64,000 bases of DNA from JASGCL01 sp965203915 (GTDB lineage Bacteria > Pseudomonadota > Alphaproteobacteria > JASGCL01): assembly GCA_965203915.1 (NCBI GenBank), contig OZ241918.1, forward strand, positions 1,302,001 through 1,366,000. The letters run 5' to 3'. Position 1 is the stretch's first letter; each line of letters starts with the position of its first letter. The position numbers were made by a program, and so were the translations under genes. A model generated the notes under the pieces. It ran no database searches and was not told the DNA's origin. It saw nothing but the letters and a program-made list of their open reading frames with translations. Of this stretch, positions 1-7,901 are shown piece by piece.

Positions 1-436
1 CGCTGTCGATACCATTAAGCCAGATAGCATGACCACGCCGACCAATTTCTTGCATATCGTGAACATTATGGGCAAGGTGCAACAAGCCGCGTTGCGAAAA
101 CATAACATTATAATTTAATTCGCTGCTCAACCCTTCGAACAACTTGACCGACAATTCATAAATTTTTGCCGACTCATCCATGGTATAATTCGACCGCACG
201 ATGGTGGTGTTGCGCCCTGTATTACCGCCGCCCAGCCAACCTTTTTCAATCACGGCAATATTTTTTAATTTATGTTTTTTAGCAAGGTAGTAGGCCGTGG
301 CCAAGCCATGACCACCGCCGCCAATGATAATAATATCATAACTGTTTTTTAACGGCCGATTGGGCAGGGCGTTTTGCCATCCCTCATGGTATTTTACCGA
401 TTCCTTAATAAGCGAAAAGATGGAATATTTTTTCAT
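1..436 (-). CDS. soxB: Sarcosine oxidase subunit beta, N-terminal part (cut by window edge)
   Basis: The first 145 codons of a flavoprotein whose 3' part lies beyond the left edge. The protein opens MKKYSIFSLIKESVKYHEGW, a lead typical of the beta subunit of heterotetrameric sarcosine oxidase. A dinucleotide-binding fold follows with a glycine cluster (IIIIGGGGHGLATAYYLA) at residues 35-52, and then the stretch GWLGGGNTGRNTTIVRSNY, which in this family lies near the covalent flavin. In the family, the subunit oxidatively demethylates sarcosine to glycine with tetrahydrofolate as methyl acceptor, in the cytoplasm. The ATG at 436 is the only sensible start. The neighbouring genes 567-2923 are of kinds often found beside betaine and methylamine genes, which supports the call. 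Glycine oxidase or dimethylglycine dehydrogenase relatives are less likely because of the N-terminal match. Confidence 0.85.
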   Translation of the reverse strand, partial: MKKYSIFSLIKESVKYHEGWQNALPNRPLKNSYDIIIIGGGGHGLATAYYLAKKHKLKNIAVIEKGWLGGGNTGRNTTIVRSNYTMDESAKIYELSVKLFEGLSSELNYNVMFSQRGLLHLAHNVHDMQEIGRRGHAIWLNGIDS

Positions 437-566
437 ATATTTTTATTGTTGTTGCTGTATCGCAAAAGGTAAAAAAAATCAAGGCAACGATGCTGCCATC
501 CATTTTCTCTACCAATCCTCTCGCAACCAATGATAAATCAAAGTTTGCTTAACAATATCTCGCTTA

Positions 567-878
567 TTATTTTTTGTCGAAGCCTGCGGCCGCGACCAAA
601 CCAGTTAATCTTTCGGGGGGATAATCTTTTTCTAGGCCTGTTATCAGGTCGGTGGCAATTTTTTCTAAATCACCTTCTACCTCGGTGGGGGTGGAGCGAT
701 GCCATTCGGCCAAGTAGTCATCGGTGCTGTCGGCCTTACCCGTCATGGCGGCGCGGTCGATGGCTTTTTCAAAACGTTCGCTCAATTGTTTTTTTACCTG
801 CGTGCCGCGGCGCCCCCCTTCGGACACTATAACTTGTGACGGAATATCGCGCCAAAAAATAATTTGATATTGTGCCAT
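567..878 (-). CDS. Virulence-factor family small protein (PF13769-like)
   Basis: A 103-residue soluble protein starting MAQYQIIFWRDIPSQVIV and containing the basic patch EGGRRGTQVKKQLSERFEKAID. This is the pattern of the short conserved alphaproteobacterial family called 'virulence factor' in Pfam, whose biochemical role is unknown. In marine alphaproteobacteria it often accompanies DUF1638 and corrinoid or methyltransferase genes, as it does here. The start at 878 has a good ribosome-binding site (TAGGA, 3-8 bases upstream). It lies 24 bases downstream of the DUF1638 gene on the same strand, so the two are probably co-transcribed. There is no signal peptide or membrane segment. Involvement in methylamine or betaine metabolism is inferred from context only. 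Confidence 0.7.
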   Translation of the reverse strand: MAQYQIIFWRDIPSQVIVSEGGRRGTQVKKQLSERFEKAIDRAAMTGKADSTDDYLAEWHRSTPTEVEGDLEKIATDLITGLEKDYPPERLTGLVAAAGFDKK

Positions 879-902
879 TGTCCTACCCGCTTCCTTTTTT
901 TT

Positions 903-1529
903 CTATGATATTTTTTTTATGAATGTTTCTAACAAGCCGTAACCTGTTGTTCGTTTTTCAAATTGCAAACCCATTTTTTGGCTAGCCTCTTGCGCCAACA
1001 ATGTCAAGCCAGCATCATCGGTTTGCGCCAAATAAACCAATTTTTTATAAGCACCAAACATGGTCTGTAAAAGCTCGGGGTGTTTGGCTATGCCCATGCC
1101 TTGCCACACCAATTCATCAAAATGCCGCGCCAAATAATCGGTGAGGAAAAAACTGCCCAATTCTTCGTCCATCATTTTATCAAATTCTTCCATGCCCGCA
1201 AAAAATTGGTAGCAATGGGCACCAGGCAGGCGTTGTAAGTTTTCATCTTGGATAAATTTATCCAACATGCCGCCCGTGCCGCAATCGGCGTAGCCGATGT
1301 AGGTTTTTTTATATTCGGCTTGGTGTTTGCCCATCATTTTTTTTAATTCGGGCACAATTTTTTGCGGACTATTGTGTAAAATGGCGGGCAAACACAGCAG
1401 GTCAATATCATGCCGCCCGATTTGCCTTATCAAAAACTTTATTTCTTTGGCCAATGCGCCGCAGGCAATGATGAGCTGCTTTTGACTTCTTGGTAATGAT
1501 TTTTTGGGTGCTTGCGAGACCTGTTCCAT
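903..1529 (-). CDS. DUF1638 domain protein
   Basis: A 208-residue soluble protein. I recognise the DUF1638 family from the ordered motifs LIIACGALAKEI near residue 20, DLLCLPAILHNSP near 43, IGYADCGTGGMLD near 78-90, and an acidic, aromatic stretch (CYQFFAGMEEFDKM) near 106-119. The conserved Cys and His residues suggest a metal or cofactor site, but no reaction is established. Members occur in methanogens and in bacteria beside corrinoid methyltransferase genes; the corrinoid protein at 2234-2923 fits that pattern. It is the first gene of a short minus-strand run leading to the virulence-factor protein and soxB. The ribosome-binding site is weak (GTGGAT). Confidence 0.75.
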   Translation of the reverse strand: MEQVSQAPKKSLPRSQKQLIIACGALAKEIKFLIRQIGRHDIDLLCLPAILHNSPQKIVPELKKMMGKHQAEYKKTYIGYADCGTGGMLDKFIQDENLQRLPGAHCYQFFAGMEEFDKMMDEELGSFFLTDYLARHFDELVWQGMGIAKHPELLQTMFGAYKKLVYLAQTDDAGLTLLAQEASQKMGLQFEKRTTGYGLLETFIKKIS

Positions 1530-1680
1530 GAATCCACTATATCAAAAAACCAGGAAATAATCACAGGAAATAAAAACCCATAAATAGAATAATTTCAAAA
1601 TTGCAATATTAAGCCTTGACGCGGGGGGGGGATAAAAAGAATAATTATTATTTTAAACAACAATCAAAAGGAGAAAATAA

Positions 1681-1705
1681 CCCCTGCCGATAATATCGGC
1701 AGGGG
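1681..1705 (-). terminator. Hairpin, probable terminator of the corrinoid/SRPBCC unit
   Basis: A perfect inverted repeat: arms CCCCTGCCGATA and TATCGGCAGGGG with one central base. Read on the minus strand it is followed by TTATTTTC, a moderate U-rich tail. It lies 112 bases after the stop of the SRPBCC gene and 151 bases before the DUF1638 start, which is where a terminator separating the two units would be expected. The rest of the 288-bp gap (1530-1817) is AT-rich; I see no other structure in it. Confidence 0.6.
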
Positions 1706-1817
1706 CAAAACCCACTAAAGGGACTTATCAATAATTTCTTACTGATGCCTCACTTATAATATTTTATAACAACCAAATCAATAAGACCATAATAAAAAAA
1801 TTACTATCTTTTGTTTA

Positions 1818-2219
1818 TCACGATACGTAGTTTTTAAAACTATCCAAAATTGCCTGCCAGCCAGCCCTTTGTTGGTCATGGCTATGAATATTTTCGGGGT
1901 CAAAAGAAACTGTTACCAAAACCTCCGCCCCCTTTTGCTCGAAGGCAACGGCGCAATGGCGGTTGCCAAATTCATATTCAATAAGTTGGTGAGGAATAAT
2001 GTTGGTGTAGGTGCCAGCAAAATCAAAACCTTGCTTGCCGTCTTTGCTTTCCATGCGCGAAGAAAACTTGCCGCCAACCTTTAAATCAACCTCGGCCCGC
2101 GGGCAATGCCAATCCGCGCTGGCAAAAGTCCATTGGGTAATGTCGGCGGGCGTGGTGTAGGCTTGCCAAATTTTTTCTATGGGTGCCACTATCGTGGTGA
2201 CGACAGTTATTTTTGTCAT
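1818..2219 (-). CDS. SRPBCC (AHSA1-like) domain protein
   Basis: A 133-residue protein with the START/SRPBCC pattern: an N-terminal strand and helix (TIVAPIEKIWQAYTTPADITQW), the turn VDLKVGGKFSSRM, and a C-terminal helix beginning GWQAILDSFKNYV. Family members form a deep hydrophobic pocket and bind lipids or other ligands; AHSA1-type members resemble the Hsp90 co-chaperone Aha1. No specific ligand can be read from the sequence. The start at 2219 follows the corrinoid gene stop by 14 bases, so the two are co-transcribed, and a hairpin at 1681-1705 probably ends the unit. Any link to methyl transfer is by position only. Confidence 0.8.
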   Translation of the reverse strand: MTKITVVTTIVAPIEKIWQAYTTPADITQWTFASADWHCPRAEVDLKVGGKFSSRMESKDGKQGFDFAGTYTNIIPHQLIEYEFGNRHCAVAFEQKGAEVLVTVSFDPENIHSHDQQRAGWQAILDSFKNYVS

Positions 2220-2233
2220 AACAATCTCGCGGC

Positions 2234-2923
2234 CTACTTCTGGTTATGCTTGCGCGCCATCCATTCTTTGGCCGTTTCCACAGCCACCGCGGCATCACGG
2301 CAGTAAGCATCCGCCCCGACCGATTTTGCAAATTCTTCGTTAAGCGGCGCGCCGCCAACCAACACAACATATTTGTCGCGCAGTCCTTTTTCTTTTAAGG
2401 TATCAACCACAACCTTCATGTAGGGCATGGTGGTGGTAAGCAGGGCCGACATGCCCAAAATATCGGCGTCATTTTTTTCTAAAGCTTCTAAATAATTTTC
2501 AACGGGATTGTTGATGCCGATATCAACCACATCAAACCCCGCGCCTTCCATCATCATACCAACCAAATTTTTGCCAATATCGTGAATGTCGCCCTTGACC
2601 GTGCCTATCACCATTTTGCCTTGCTTGGGCGCGCCCGTTGCCGCCAACAGGGGGCGCAAAATATTCATACCAGCCTTCATAGAATTGGCCGACATCAAAA
2701 CTTCGGGAACGAATAAAATACCATCGCGAAAGTCAACGCCGACAATGCGCATCCCTTCCACCAATGCTTCGGTCAAAACCCTATATGGCGCCCAACCGCG
2801 CCCCAACAAAATATTGGTGCCAGTAACAATTTCATCAGCCAAACCATCGTAAAGATCGTCCCACATTTGCTCGGTTAATTCTTTGTCATCCAAGCTGTTT
2901 AGGTCTAATTCGTCGCCACTCAT
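2234..2923 (-). CDS. Methyltransferase cognate corrinoid protein (B12-binding)
   Basis: A 229-residue cytoplasmic protein with two domains: a helical cap (residues 1-95) and a Rossmann-like cobalamin domain (about 98-225). The lower-ligand motif is plain, GDIHDIGKNLV (DxHxxG), followed by the GG of VVLVGGAPLNEEFA near residue 190. Proteins of this type (MtbC/MttC/MtgC group) carry a methyl group between a substrate-specific methyltransferase and a folate-dependent one. The substrate cannot be told from the corrinoid protein; the neighbours suggest a methylamine or glycine betaine. The start has a strong ribosome-binding site (GGGGAG, 7 bases upstream), and a promoter candidate lies at 3003-3030. 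No methyltransferase partner lies in the window. Confidence 0.88.
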   Translation of the reverse strand: MSGDELDLNSLDDKELTEQMWDDLYDGLADEIVTGTNILLGRGWAPYRVLTEALVEGMRIVGVDFRDGILFVPEVLMSANSMKAGMNILRPLLAATGAPKQGKMVIGTVKGDIHDIGKNLVGMMMEGAGFDVVDIGINNPVENYLEALEKNDADILGMSALLTTTMPYMKVVVDTLKEKGLRDKYVVLVGGAPLNEEFAKSVGADAYCRDAAVAVETAKEWMARKHNQK

Positions 2924-3002
2924 TGGTTTTCTCCCCGTTTGTATAGTCTGATTGAAGGTTTTGTTATGATGATGCCTATGGTTTGTTTTTCATCGCCACT
3001 GC

Positions 3003-3030
3003 ACTATCCTATTTTCTAGCTCGCTGTCAA
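3003..3030 (-). promoter_or_regulatory. Promoter candidate for the corrinoid gene
   Basis: On the minus strand TTGACA (3030-3025) and GATAGT (3008-3003) are separated by 16 bases. The -35 is perfect for the housekeeping sigma factor and the -10 matches 4 of 6. It would start transcription about 70 bases before the corrinoid gene. Confidence 0.5.
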
Positions 3031-3065
3031 TAAATCTTTTTATATTAACAATACAAGTCTTACGC

Positions 3066-3094
3066 TTGACAATCAACATGCTTTCACTTATATT
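3066..3094 (+). promoter_or_regulatory. Strong promoter candidate reading toward rne
   Basis: TTGACA (3066-3071), 17 bases, TATATT (3089-3094): close to a consensus housekeeping promoter. Transcription would begin near 3101, leaving about 440 bases of untranslated leader before rne. It is divergent from the minus-strand promoter at 3003-3030. Confidence 0.6.
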
Positions 3095-3100
3095 GGTTCC

Positions 3101-3538
3101 ATATTGTTTTTAGAGATTTTACATGGATTCGCGAGGGATTTACGGGTTTTTGAACAAGAAACCCTCATTAAAACCATGGATCCAAGCCCCTAAAATGCAA
3201 GAAATATTTAACAATTAACGAAGCGGAGCATTACTGCAAAACACCTTCATCTATCCCCCTCCCCCAAATATATTTTGGGAACAATATAGCATGGGAATAA
3301 ATCAAGGAACATCGAGAAAATAAATAATTAAACACAATATACATCAATAACAAAATATAAAAATCTTTCACCATGGATCTAACCAACATTCTTTGTTTTG
3401 CACCGCGCCGCTATTTAGGCAGCGTGGGCCTGGTTGCTTCATGGAATACAATGGTGCGTTTTGTTATTGTCAACGCCTTGCGGATTAGCCGCACGGCACA
3501 TAATATCAATTTTCAATATATCATAATGGAGAAAAAAA
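3101..3538 (+). other. Long untranslated leader of rne (gene-poor region)
   Basis: No convincing gene lies in 2924-3538. The leader holds a small hairpin (GGGTTT ... AAACCC, about 3149-3170), an AT-rich central part, and a second, weaker promoter candidate: TTGCGG (3478-3483), 17 bases, TAATAT (3501-3506), which would give a leader of about 25 bases. A purine-rich ribosome-binding site (TGGAGAAAAAAA) directly precedes the rne start. In E. coli a long 5' leader of rne mediates feedback by RNase E on its own message; whether that happens here is inference. Confidence 0.4.
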
Positions 3539-5689
3539 ATGAGCAAACAAACAAACAAAATACTTATCGACGCAACCTATCCCGAGCAAACCCGGCTTGC
3601 CATTTTGGAAGCTAATCGTTTAGAAAACTACGACCAAGAGATCGCTGACCACAAAACCTTAAAAGGTAATATCTACCTTGCGAAGGTAACGCGCGTTGAA
3701 CCCTCGTTGCAGGCTTGCTTCGTTGATTATGGGCGCGAACGTCATGGATTTTTATCCTTGACCGAAATTCACCCCGATTATTACCGTATTCCCACCGCCG
3801 ATAAAAAAATCCTGATGGAAGATTTTTATCGCGAACAAGAACGCGAACGTGAACGCCAATTACGCGGTGACCGCGATGGCGACCGCCGTGGTTATCGTGG
3901 CCGCCGCGACGACAGGCGTTATCCATCGGACGATGAGCAAGATTTTCAAGGCCAATCGCAAGACGAGGCACCGCGCGAATATAACCAAGATATTCAAGGC
4001 GAAGCCCAAGAACAGGGCGACCGTCGCCCCAGCAGAAGCGATTACCGTCCGCCGCGTTATCGCGACGATTCGGAATCGCCATTTGAAGGTGACGCGCAAG
4101 CCAACCCAAGCGAACAGGGCGATAATCAACATGGTGCATCAACCAACCAACCATTGACCGAGCGCGACCCAGCCCAAGGGCCACGCGATGATGACATGGC
4201 CGAGGATGGCATTGCCAAAACAAGGGATGGTATGAAAAATAACGAATACGAAGATGACCAAATGGACGATGATTACCAAACCGAGGATGGGGAACAACAG
4301 GATGATGACGAAGATGGCGACGATTTGGACCGTTCCAAAATGTCGCGTTTTGTCAAACGCAGACGTTACAAAATTCAAGAAGTCATCAAAAAAGGCCAAG
4401 TGATATTGGTCCAGGTTGTCAAAGACGAACGTGGCCAAAAGGGCGCGGCCATGACCTCTTACCTTTCTTTGGCGGGTCGTTATTGCGTGGTTATGCCCAA
4501 TGCCACCAAGGGCGGTGGTATTTCACGCAAAATTAGCATGGACGAACGCGACCATTTGCGCAATGTTATGCGGTCGTTAGAAATTCCCCAAGGTATGGGT
4601 TTAATCATCCGCACCGCGGGCGCCGATAGGTCGGAGGATGAAATAAAAGCCGACTATAACTACGTTCTGAAACTATGGGATCATATTCGCGAACTTACCG
4701 TTTCGTCCGAAGCCCCATTGATGATTTATGAAGAAGGGTCGTTGGTAAAGAAGGCTATCCGCAATTACAACAATAGTAACATTGATGAAATATGGATAGA
4801 AGGAGTCGAAGCATTTAACATTGCCATGGAAACCATGAAAGCCATCGCGCCCGAAGAATGTGTTAAATTAAAAAAATATTCACCGAGCGATCATCATCAT
4901 AAAAATATATTTAATTTTTATGATATTGAATACGAAATTCAAAGTATTTACGAACCATTTGTTCCGTTGCGTTCGGGTGGTATGTTGGTCATCAACCAGA
5001 CCGAGGCCCTTGTGGCGATAGACGTCAATTCTGGCAAAGCCATTCGCGAACGCAATATCGAAGAAACGGCACTGCGCACGAATATGGAGGCCGCCGCCGA
5101 AGTAGCCAGGCAATTACGCTTACGCGATTTATCGGGACAAATTGTCATCGATTTTATCGACATGGAAAACAACCGCAACATTTATCAAGTGGAAAGGTTC
5201 TTTCGCGAACAATTGCGCCAAGACCGTGCCCGCGTTCAGGTATCGCGTATCGGCATGTTTGGCATGTTGGAAATGACGCGGCAACGTTTGCGCCCCAGCA
5301 TCACCGAAACCGTGATGCAAGAATGCCCCCATTGCCACGGCACGGGGAAATCGTTCCGCCCTGAATATTACAGCCTGCAGTTTCTGCGTGAGTTGTTTAA
5401 TTTGGTGCAAGAAAAAGGCGCGGGCAAAGTTGTGGCAGAAGTTCCCAGCGAGCTAGCCAAAGATTTGCTGTCGAAAAAACGCGAAAAATTAAATGAAATA
5501 GAGGATGTCTACAAGGTTGATTTAGAATTTGTTGACTTGCCCGCTAAGAGCATGGAATCCTACATCATTAATTATAGCAAAGGTGGCGGCAAAAAAATCG
5601 CTACCAAAGCTGGTAAAGGTGTCCGTGGGAAAAAAACCACGCCGCTCAATTTCATCAGCGTTGCTAACCAGCCGCTCAGCGAAGAGTAA
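3539..5689 (+). CDS. rne: Ribonuclease E (short form, S1 insertion)
   Basis: A 716-residue endoribonuclease for mRNA decay and rRNA/tRNA processing. The N-terminus (MSKQTNKILIDATYPEQTR) and S1 domain are split by a charged, low-complexity insertion at about residues 95-275 (RERERQLRGDRDGDRRGYRG at first, later acidic runs). The catalytic core follows: IDVNSGKA with the metal-binding Asp near 495, VIDFIDMENNRN with Asp near 537, and the zinc-link CPHCHGTG near 596. Insertions in S1 are known in alphaproteobacterial RNase E. The protein ends about 120 residues after the zinc link, so the usual long C-terminal degradosome scaffold is missing, and it is shorter than relatives of about 900 residues. 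RNase G is less likely because of the insertion. Confidence 0.92.
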   Translation: MSKQTNKILIDATYPEQTRLAILEANRLENYDQEIADHKTLKGNIYLAKVTRVEPSLQACFVDYGRERHGFLSLTEIHPDYYRIPTADKKILMEDFYREQERERERQLRGDRDGDRRGYRGRRDDRRYPSDDEQDFQGQSQDEAPREYNQDIQGEAQEQGDRRPSRSDYRPPRYRDDSESPFEGDAQANPSEQGDNQHGASTNQPLTERDPAQGPRDDDMAEDGIAKTRDGMKNNEYEDDQMDDDYQTEDGEQQDDDEDGDDLDRSKMSRFVKRRRYKIQEVIKKGQVILVQVVKDERGQKGAAMTSYLSLAGRYCVVMPNATKGGGISRKISMDERDHLRNVMRSLEIPQGMGLIIRTAGADRSEDEIKADYNYVLKLWDHIRELTVSSEAPLMIYEEGSLVKKAIRNYNNSNIDEIWIEGVEAFNIAMETMKAIAPEECVKLKKYSPSDHHHKNIFNFYDIEYEIQSIYEPFVPLRSGGMLVINQTEALVAIDVNSGKAIRERNIEETALRTNMEAAAEVARQLRLRDLSGQIVIDFIDMENNRNIYQVERFFREQLRQDRARVQVSRIGMFGMLEMTRQRLRPSITETVMQECPHCHGTGKSFRPEYYSLQFLRELFNLVQEKGAGKVVAEVPSELAKDLLSKKREKLNEIEDVYKVDLEFVDLPAKSMESYIINYSKGGGKKIATKAGKGVRGKKTTPLNFISVANQPLSEE

Positions 5690-5701
5690 AAAAAATAACC
5701 C

Positions 5702-5754
5702 CTATTTCGTGGGTCATCACGCAACGCGTTTTATGCCACGAAATAGAGTTTTTT
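5702..5754. terminator. Bidirectional terminator shared by rne and the NlpC gene
   Basis: Arms CTATTTCGTG (5702-5711) and CACGAAATAG (5737-5746) form a 10-bp stem. On the plus strand it is followed by AG and six T; on the minus strand by GGGTTATTTTTTTAC. It therefore can end both convergent transcripts. The right arm lies inside the last codons of the NlpC/P60 gene. Confidence 0.7.
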
Positions 5755-6493
5755 CCTTTTCTAATTTGGCCCGCAAGGTTTCATAATCACCGACGGCAAC
5801 CGCCATATCGGCGGCGTTGGCATGGATGATATTTTTTTTATCATCCATCATGCCCACATGGCCTTGCCAAAAAACCAAATCGCCAGCTTGGCGTTGTTCC
5901 TCGGCTATATTATTTTTTAAAAAATTATATTGCAAACCACTGTCGCGGGGTAAAATAATACCCGCCGCCCGATAAGCCACCTGAACCAAACCCGAACAAT
6001 CAATACCGCCAAAACTGCGCCCGCCCCACAAATAGGGCGCGCCCATCAACATTTTCGCAACATCAAGCGGCGATTGTTTTTCTTGGCGCGGCCGCGCATG
6101 GTTTTGCAAAACATAACCGCCGCTCGCCAAGCCAAAAAAATTTCCTTTTTTGCTGATGACATTTATTCGCGCAGGATAAAACAACAATTGCAACGGCGCC
6201 GATTTAATATCGGCTTCATGATATATGGTTACCATGGGGCGCGCCAACATATAGTCATCACCCTGTAGCCAGATTTTATCATCGGTTAAACCTTGGCGCG
6301 AAACGAATCCTTCATAATTATCTTCGCTGATTATTTTGGCCCAACCTTTCTCTTCCGCTATGATTTTTACCGCTTCACCAAACACCAATTGACTTATTAG
6401 AGGCGCGTGAGGATGCTCTTCAGAATCGAGCGTCGCCACCACGCCAAGGGTCGGGGTTGTTACAAGGTATTTTTTTTTGTTGTTGTTTGTCAT
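5717..6493 (-). CDS. NlpC/P60 family peptidoglycan hydrolase with SH3-like domains
   Basis: About 258 residues. The N-terminal half holds bacterial SH3-like segments (GVVATLDSEEHPHAPLISQL; VFGEAVKIIAEEKGWAKII). The C-terminal half is the NlpC/P60 cysteine peptidase: catalytic Cys in GGIDCSGLVQVAYRAAG, His in QGHVGMMDDKKNIIHANA. Family members cleave gamma-D-glutamyl to meso-diaminopimelate bonds in peptidoglycan stems. No signal peptide is visible, so it may act on cytoplasmic muropeptides or be exported unconventionally. I chose ATG at 6493 (GGTAAG upstream, just past the xth stop); ATG at 6505 would overlap xth by 7 bases, and a longer open frame to 6577 lies within xth. It is downstream of xth in the same unit. 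Confidence 0.85.
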   Translation of the reverse strand: MTNNNKKKYLVTTPTLGVVATLDSEEHPHAPLISQLVFGEAVKIIAEEKGWAKIISEDNYEGFVSRQGLTDDKIWLQGDDYMLARPMVTIYHEADIKSAPLQLLFYPARINVISKKGNFFGLASGGYVLQNHARPRQEKQSPLDVAKMLMGAPYLWGGRSFGGIDCSGLVQVAYRAAGIILPRDSGLQYNFLKNNIAEEQRQAGDLVFWQGHVGMMDDKKNIIHANAADMAVAVGDYETLRAKLEKEKTLFRGIKRVA

Positions 6494-6498
6494 AAAAC

Positions 6499-7290
6499 TT
6501 ACCATGAAAATTTTGCCATCACGACCACATGGTCGGACGGTTTCTCCTCCAACCGCTGCTCGTGAAGGTGCGAGCAACTTTGTAATGTATCTTTATGCCG
6601 TTCCCTAATCCAAATATGGTCAAGGCGCAGGCCACGCGATTCATTGGTTATTTCATAATTGCGATAACTCCACCAACTGTAAAGTTTTTTATCGTCGGGC
6701 ACGAAATGGCGGGCGCAATCAAATACATCCAGCGACTTCATCACCTCCGCCAGGGTTTCGGTTTCCAGCGGCGTATGACAAACCACCTTTAACATGGGTT
6801 TGTGGCTCCAAACATCGTTCTCACGCGGTGCAATATTAATATCACCCAAGACAACTATCGGCTGGTCGGGGGCGTGGGTCGTGGTTAAAAAACTTTTCAT
6901 GTCTTGTAAAAATTTTATTTTGTGGGCGTATTTTGCATTCAACGCCATGTCAGGGATATCGCCACCCGCGGGCACGTAAAAATTATGCAAGACGCCGCCA
7001 TTTGGCAACATGCAACTTATATGTCTTGCGTCGTTCATGCCGCCAAAATTATGGGTGGGGCCAGGCAACAATGGGGCTTTTGATAACAACGCAACGCCGT
7101 TATAACTTTTCTGCCCCTTAAACATGATGTAAGGATAACCCAAATCTTGCAAAGCGGTAAGGGGGAATTCATGGTCCTGCACCTTGGTTTCTTGCAAGGC
7201 AATAATATCGGGCTGATGATTTTTTAAAAAACTCTTTAACTGCGGCACCCGCAAGCGAACAGAATTAACATTCCACGTGGCAACAAGCAT
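6499..7290 (-). CDS. xth: Exodeoxyribonuclease III
   Basis: 263 residues, the full length of the ExoIII/APE endonuclease-exonuclease-phosphatase family. Visible motifs are the start MLVATWNVNSVRLRVPQL, the metal-binding LQETKVQDHEFP (Glu near 37), GDINIAPRENDVW near 147, RLDHIWIRE near 223, and the final SDHVVVMAKF with the catalytic Asp-His pair. The enzyme cuts at abasic sites in base-excision repair and degrades DNA 3' to 5'. The gene lies 9 bases downstream of rppH, so the two are probably co-transcribed. Confidence 0.95.
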   Translation of the reverse strand: MLVATWNVNSVRLRVPQLKSFLKNHQPDIIALQETKVQDHEFPLTALQDLGYPYIMFKGQKSYNGVALLSKAPLLPGPTHNFGGMNDARHISCMLPNGGVLHNFYVPAGGDIPDMALNAKYAHKIKFLQDMKSFLTTTHAPDQPIVVLGDINIAPRENDVWSHKPMLKVVCHTPLETETLAEVMKSLDVFDCARHFVPDDKKLYSWWSYRNYEITNESRGLRLDHIWIRERHKDTLQSCSHLHEQRLEEKPSDHVVVMAKFSW

Positions 7291-7299
7291 AATAAATCC

Positions 7300-7818
7300 C
7301 TAATCGGTTATTTTTGATATTTCTGGCATAAATAAATTAAAAATTTGCTTATAAAGGTCTTTTTTAAAATCAACCGCCCGCGCCAACAGTTCATCGGTCG
7401 AAAGCCATGTCCATTGCACAAATTCTGCTGGGTCATGGGCCATGATATTAACATCTTTATCCTCACCCAAAAAATGGCATAGATACCATTTCTGTTTTTG
7501 GCCAACATATCGCCCGTGCCAAAATTGACCGCGTAGCGATGGGGGCAAATCATAAGCCAACCATTCATCGCTTTGCTTTATTATTTTTATATGGGCTTGG
7601 ACGATACCAGTCTCTTCATACAATTCGCGCACCATGGCGGCATCGGGCGATTCGCCCTCGTCTATGCCGCCTTGCGGCATTTGCCAAGCATTGCTCATTT
7701 GTTGTCGCTCGCCCGCGAATATTAATCCCCTGTTATTAAAAATCATAACACCCACGCCCAAGCGATAGGCAGGAATTGCATCCTTATCATTGGTTTGTGT
7801 TTTATTGAGCGAAGCCAT
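7300..7818 (-). CDS. rppH: RNA pyrophosphohydrolase (Nudix)
   Basis: 172 residues. The Nudix box is complete (GGIDEGESPDAAMVRELYEE, followed by TG) at about residues 51-72, preceded by WQMPQGG, the signature of the RppH/IalA/Ap5A pyrophosphatase group. In this family the enzyme removes pyrophosphate from the 5' triphosphate of mRNA, which primes it for RNase E, and also hydrolyses dinucleoside polyphosphates. C-terminal aromatic motifs (KWYLCHF; FVQWTWLSTDEL) fit RppH. Upstream lies an 83-base gap to the ctpA-type protease gene; downstream xth follows closely. Confidence 0.92.
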   Translation of the reverse strand: MASLNKTQTNDKDAIPAYRLGVGVMIFNNRGLIFAGERQQMSNAWQMPQGGIDEGESPDAAMVRELYEETGIVQAHIKIIKQSDEWLAYDLPPSLRGQFWHGRYVGQKQKWYLCHFLGEDKDVNIMAHDPAEFVQWTWLSTDELLARAVDFKKDLYKQIFNLFMPEISKITD

Positions 7819-7901
7819 ATTTTTATATCGCGCCCTTTATAGCAACCTGCCCTTAACAAAACAATTTTTATAAATTGCGTCTATCCCGCTTTACCAATTT
7901 T

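Noticed and set aside
3373..3615. 80-codon plus-strand frame in the rne leader
   Set aside because: No ribosome-binding site, no recognisable protein, and it overlaps rne out of frame by 77 bases.
3612..4438. Minus-strand and shifted-frame open frames within rne (up to 203 codons)
   Set aside because: They are shadows of the low-complexity charged insertion of RNase E and match no family.
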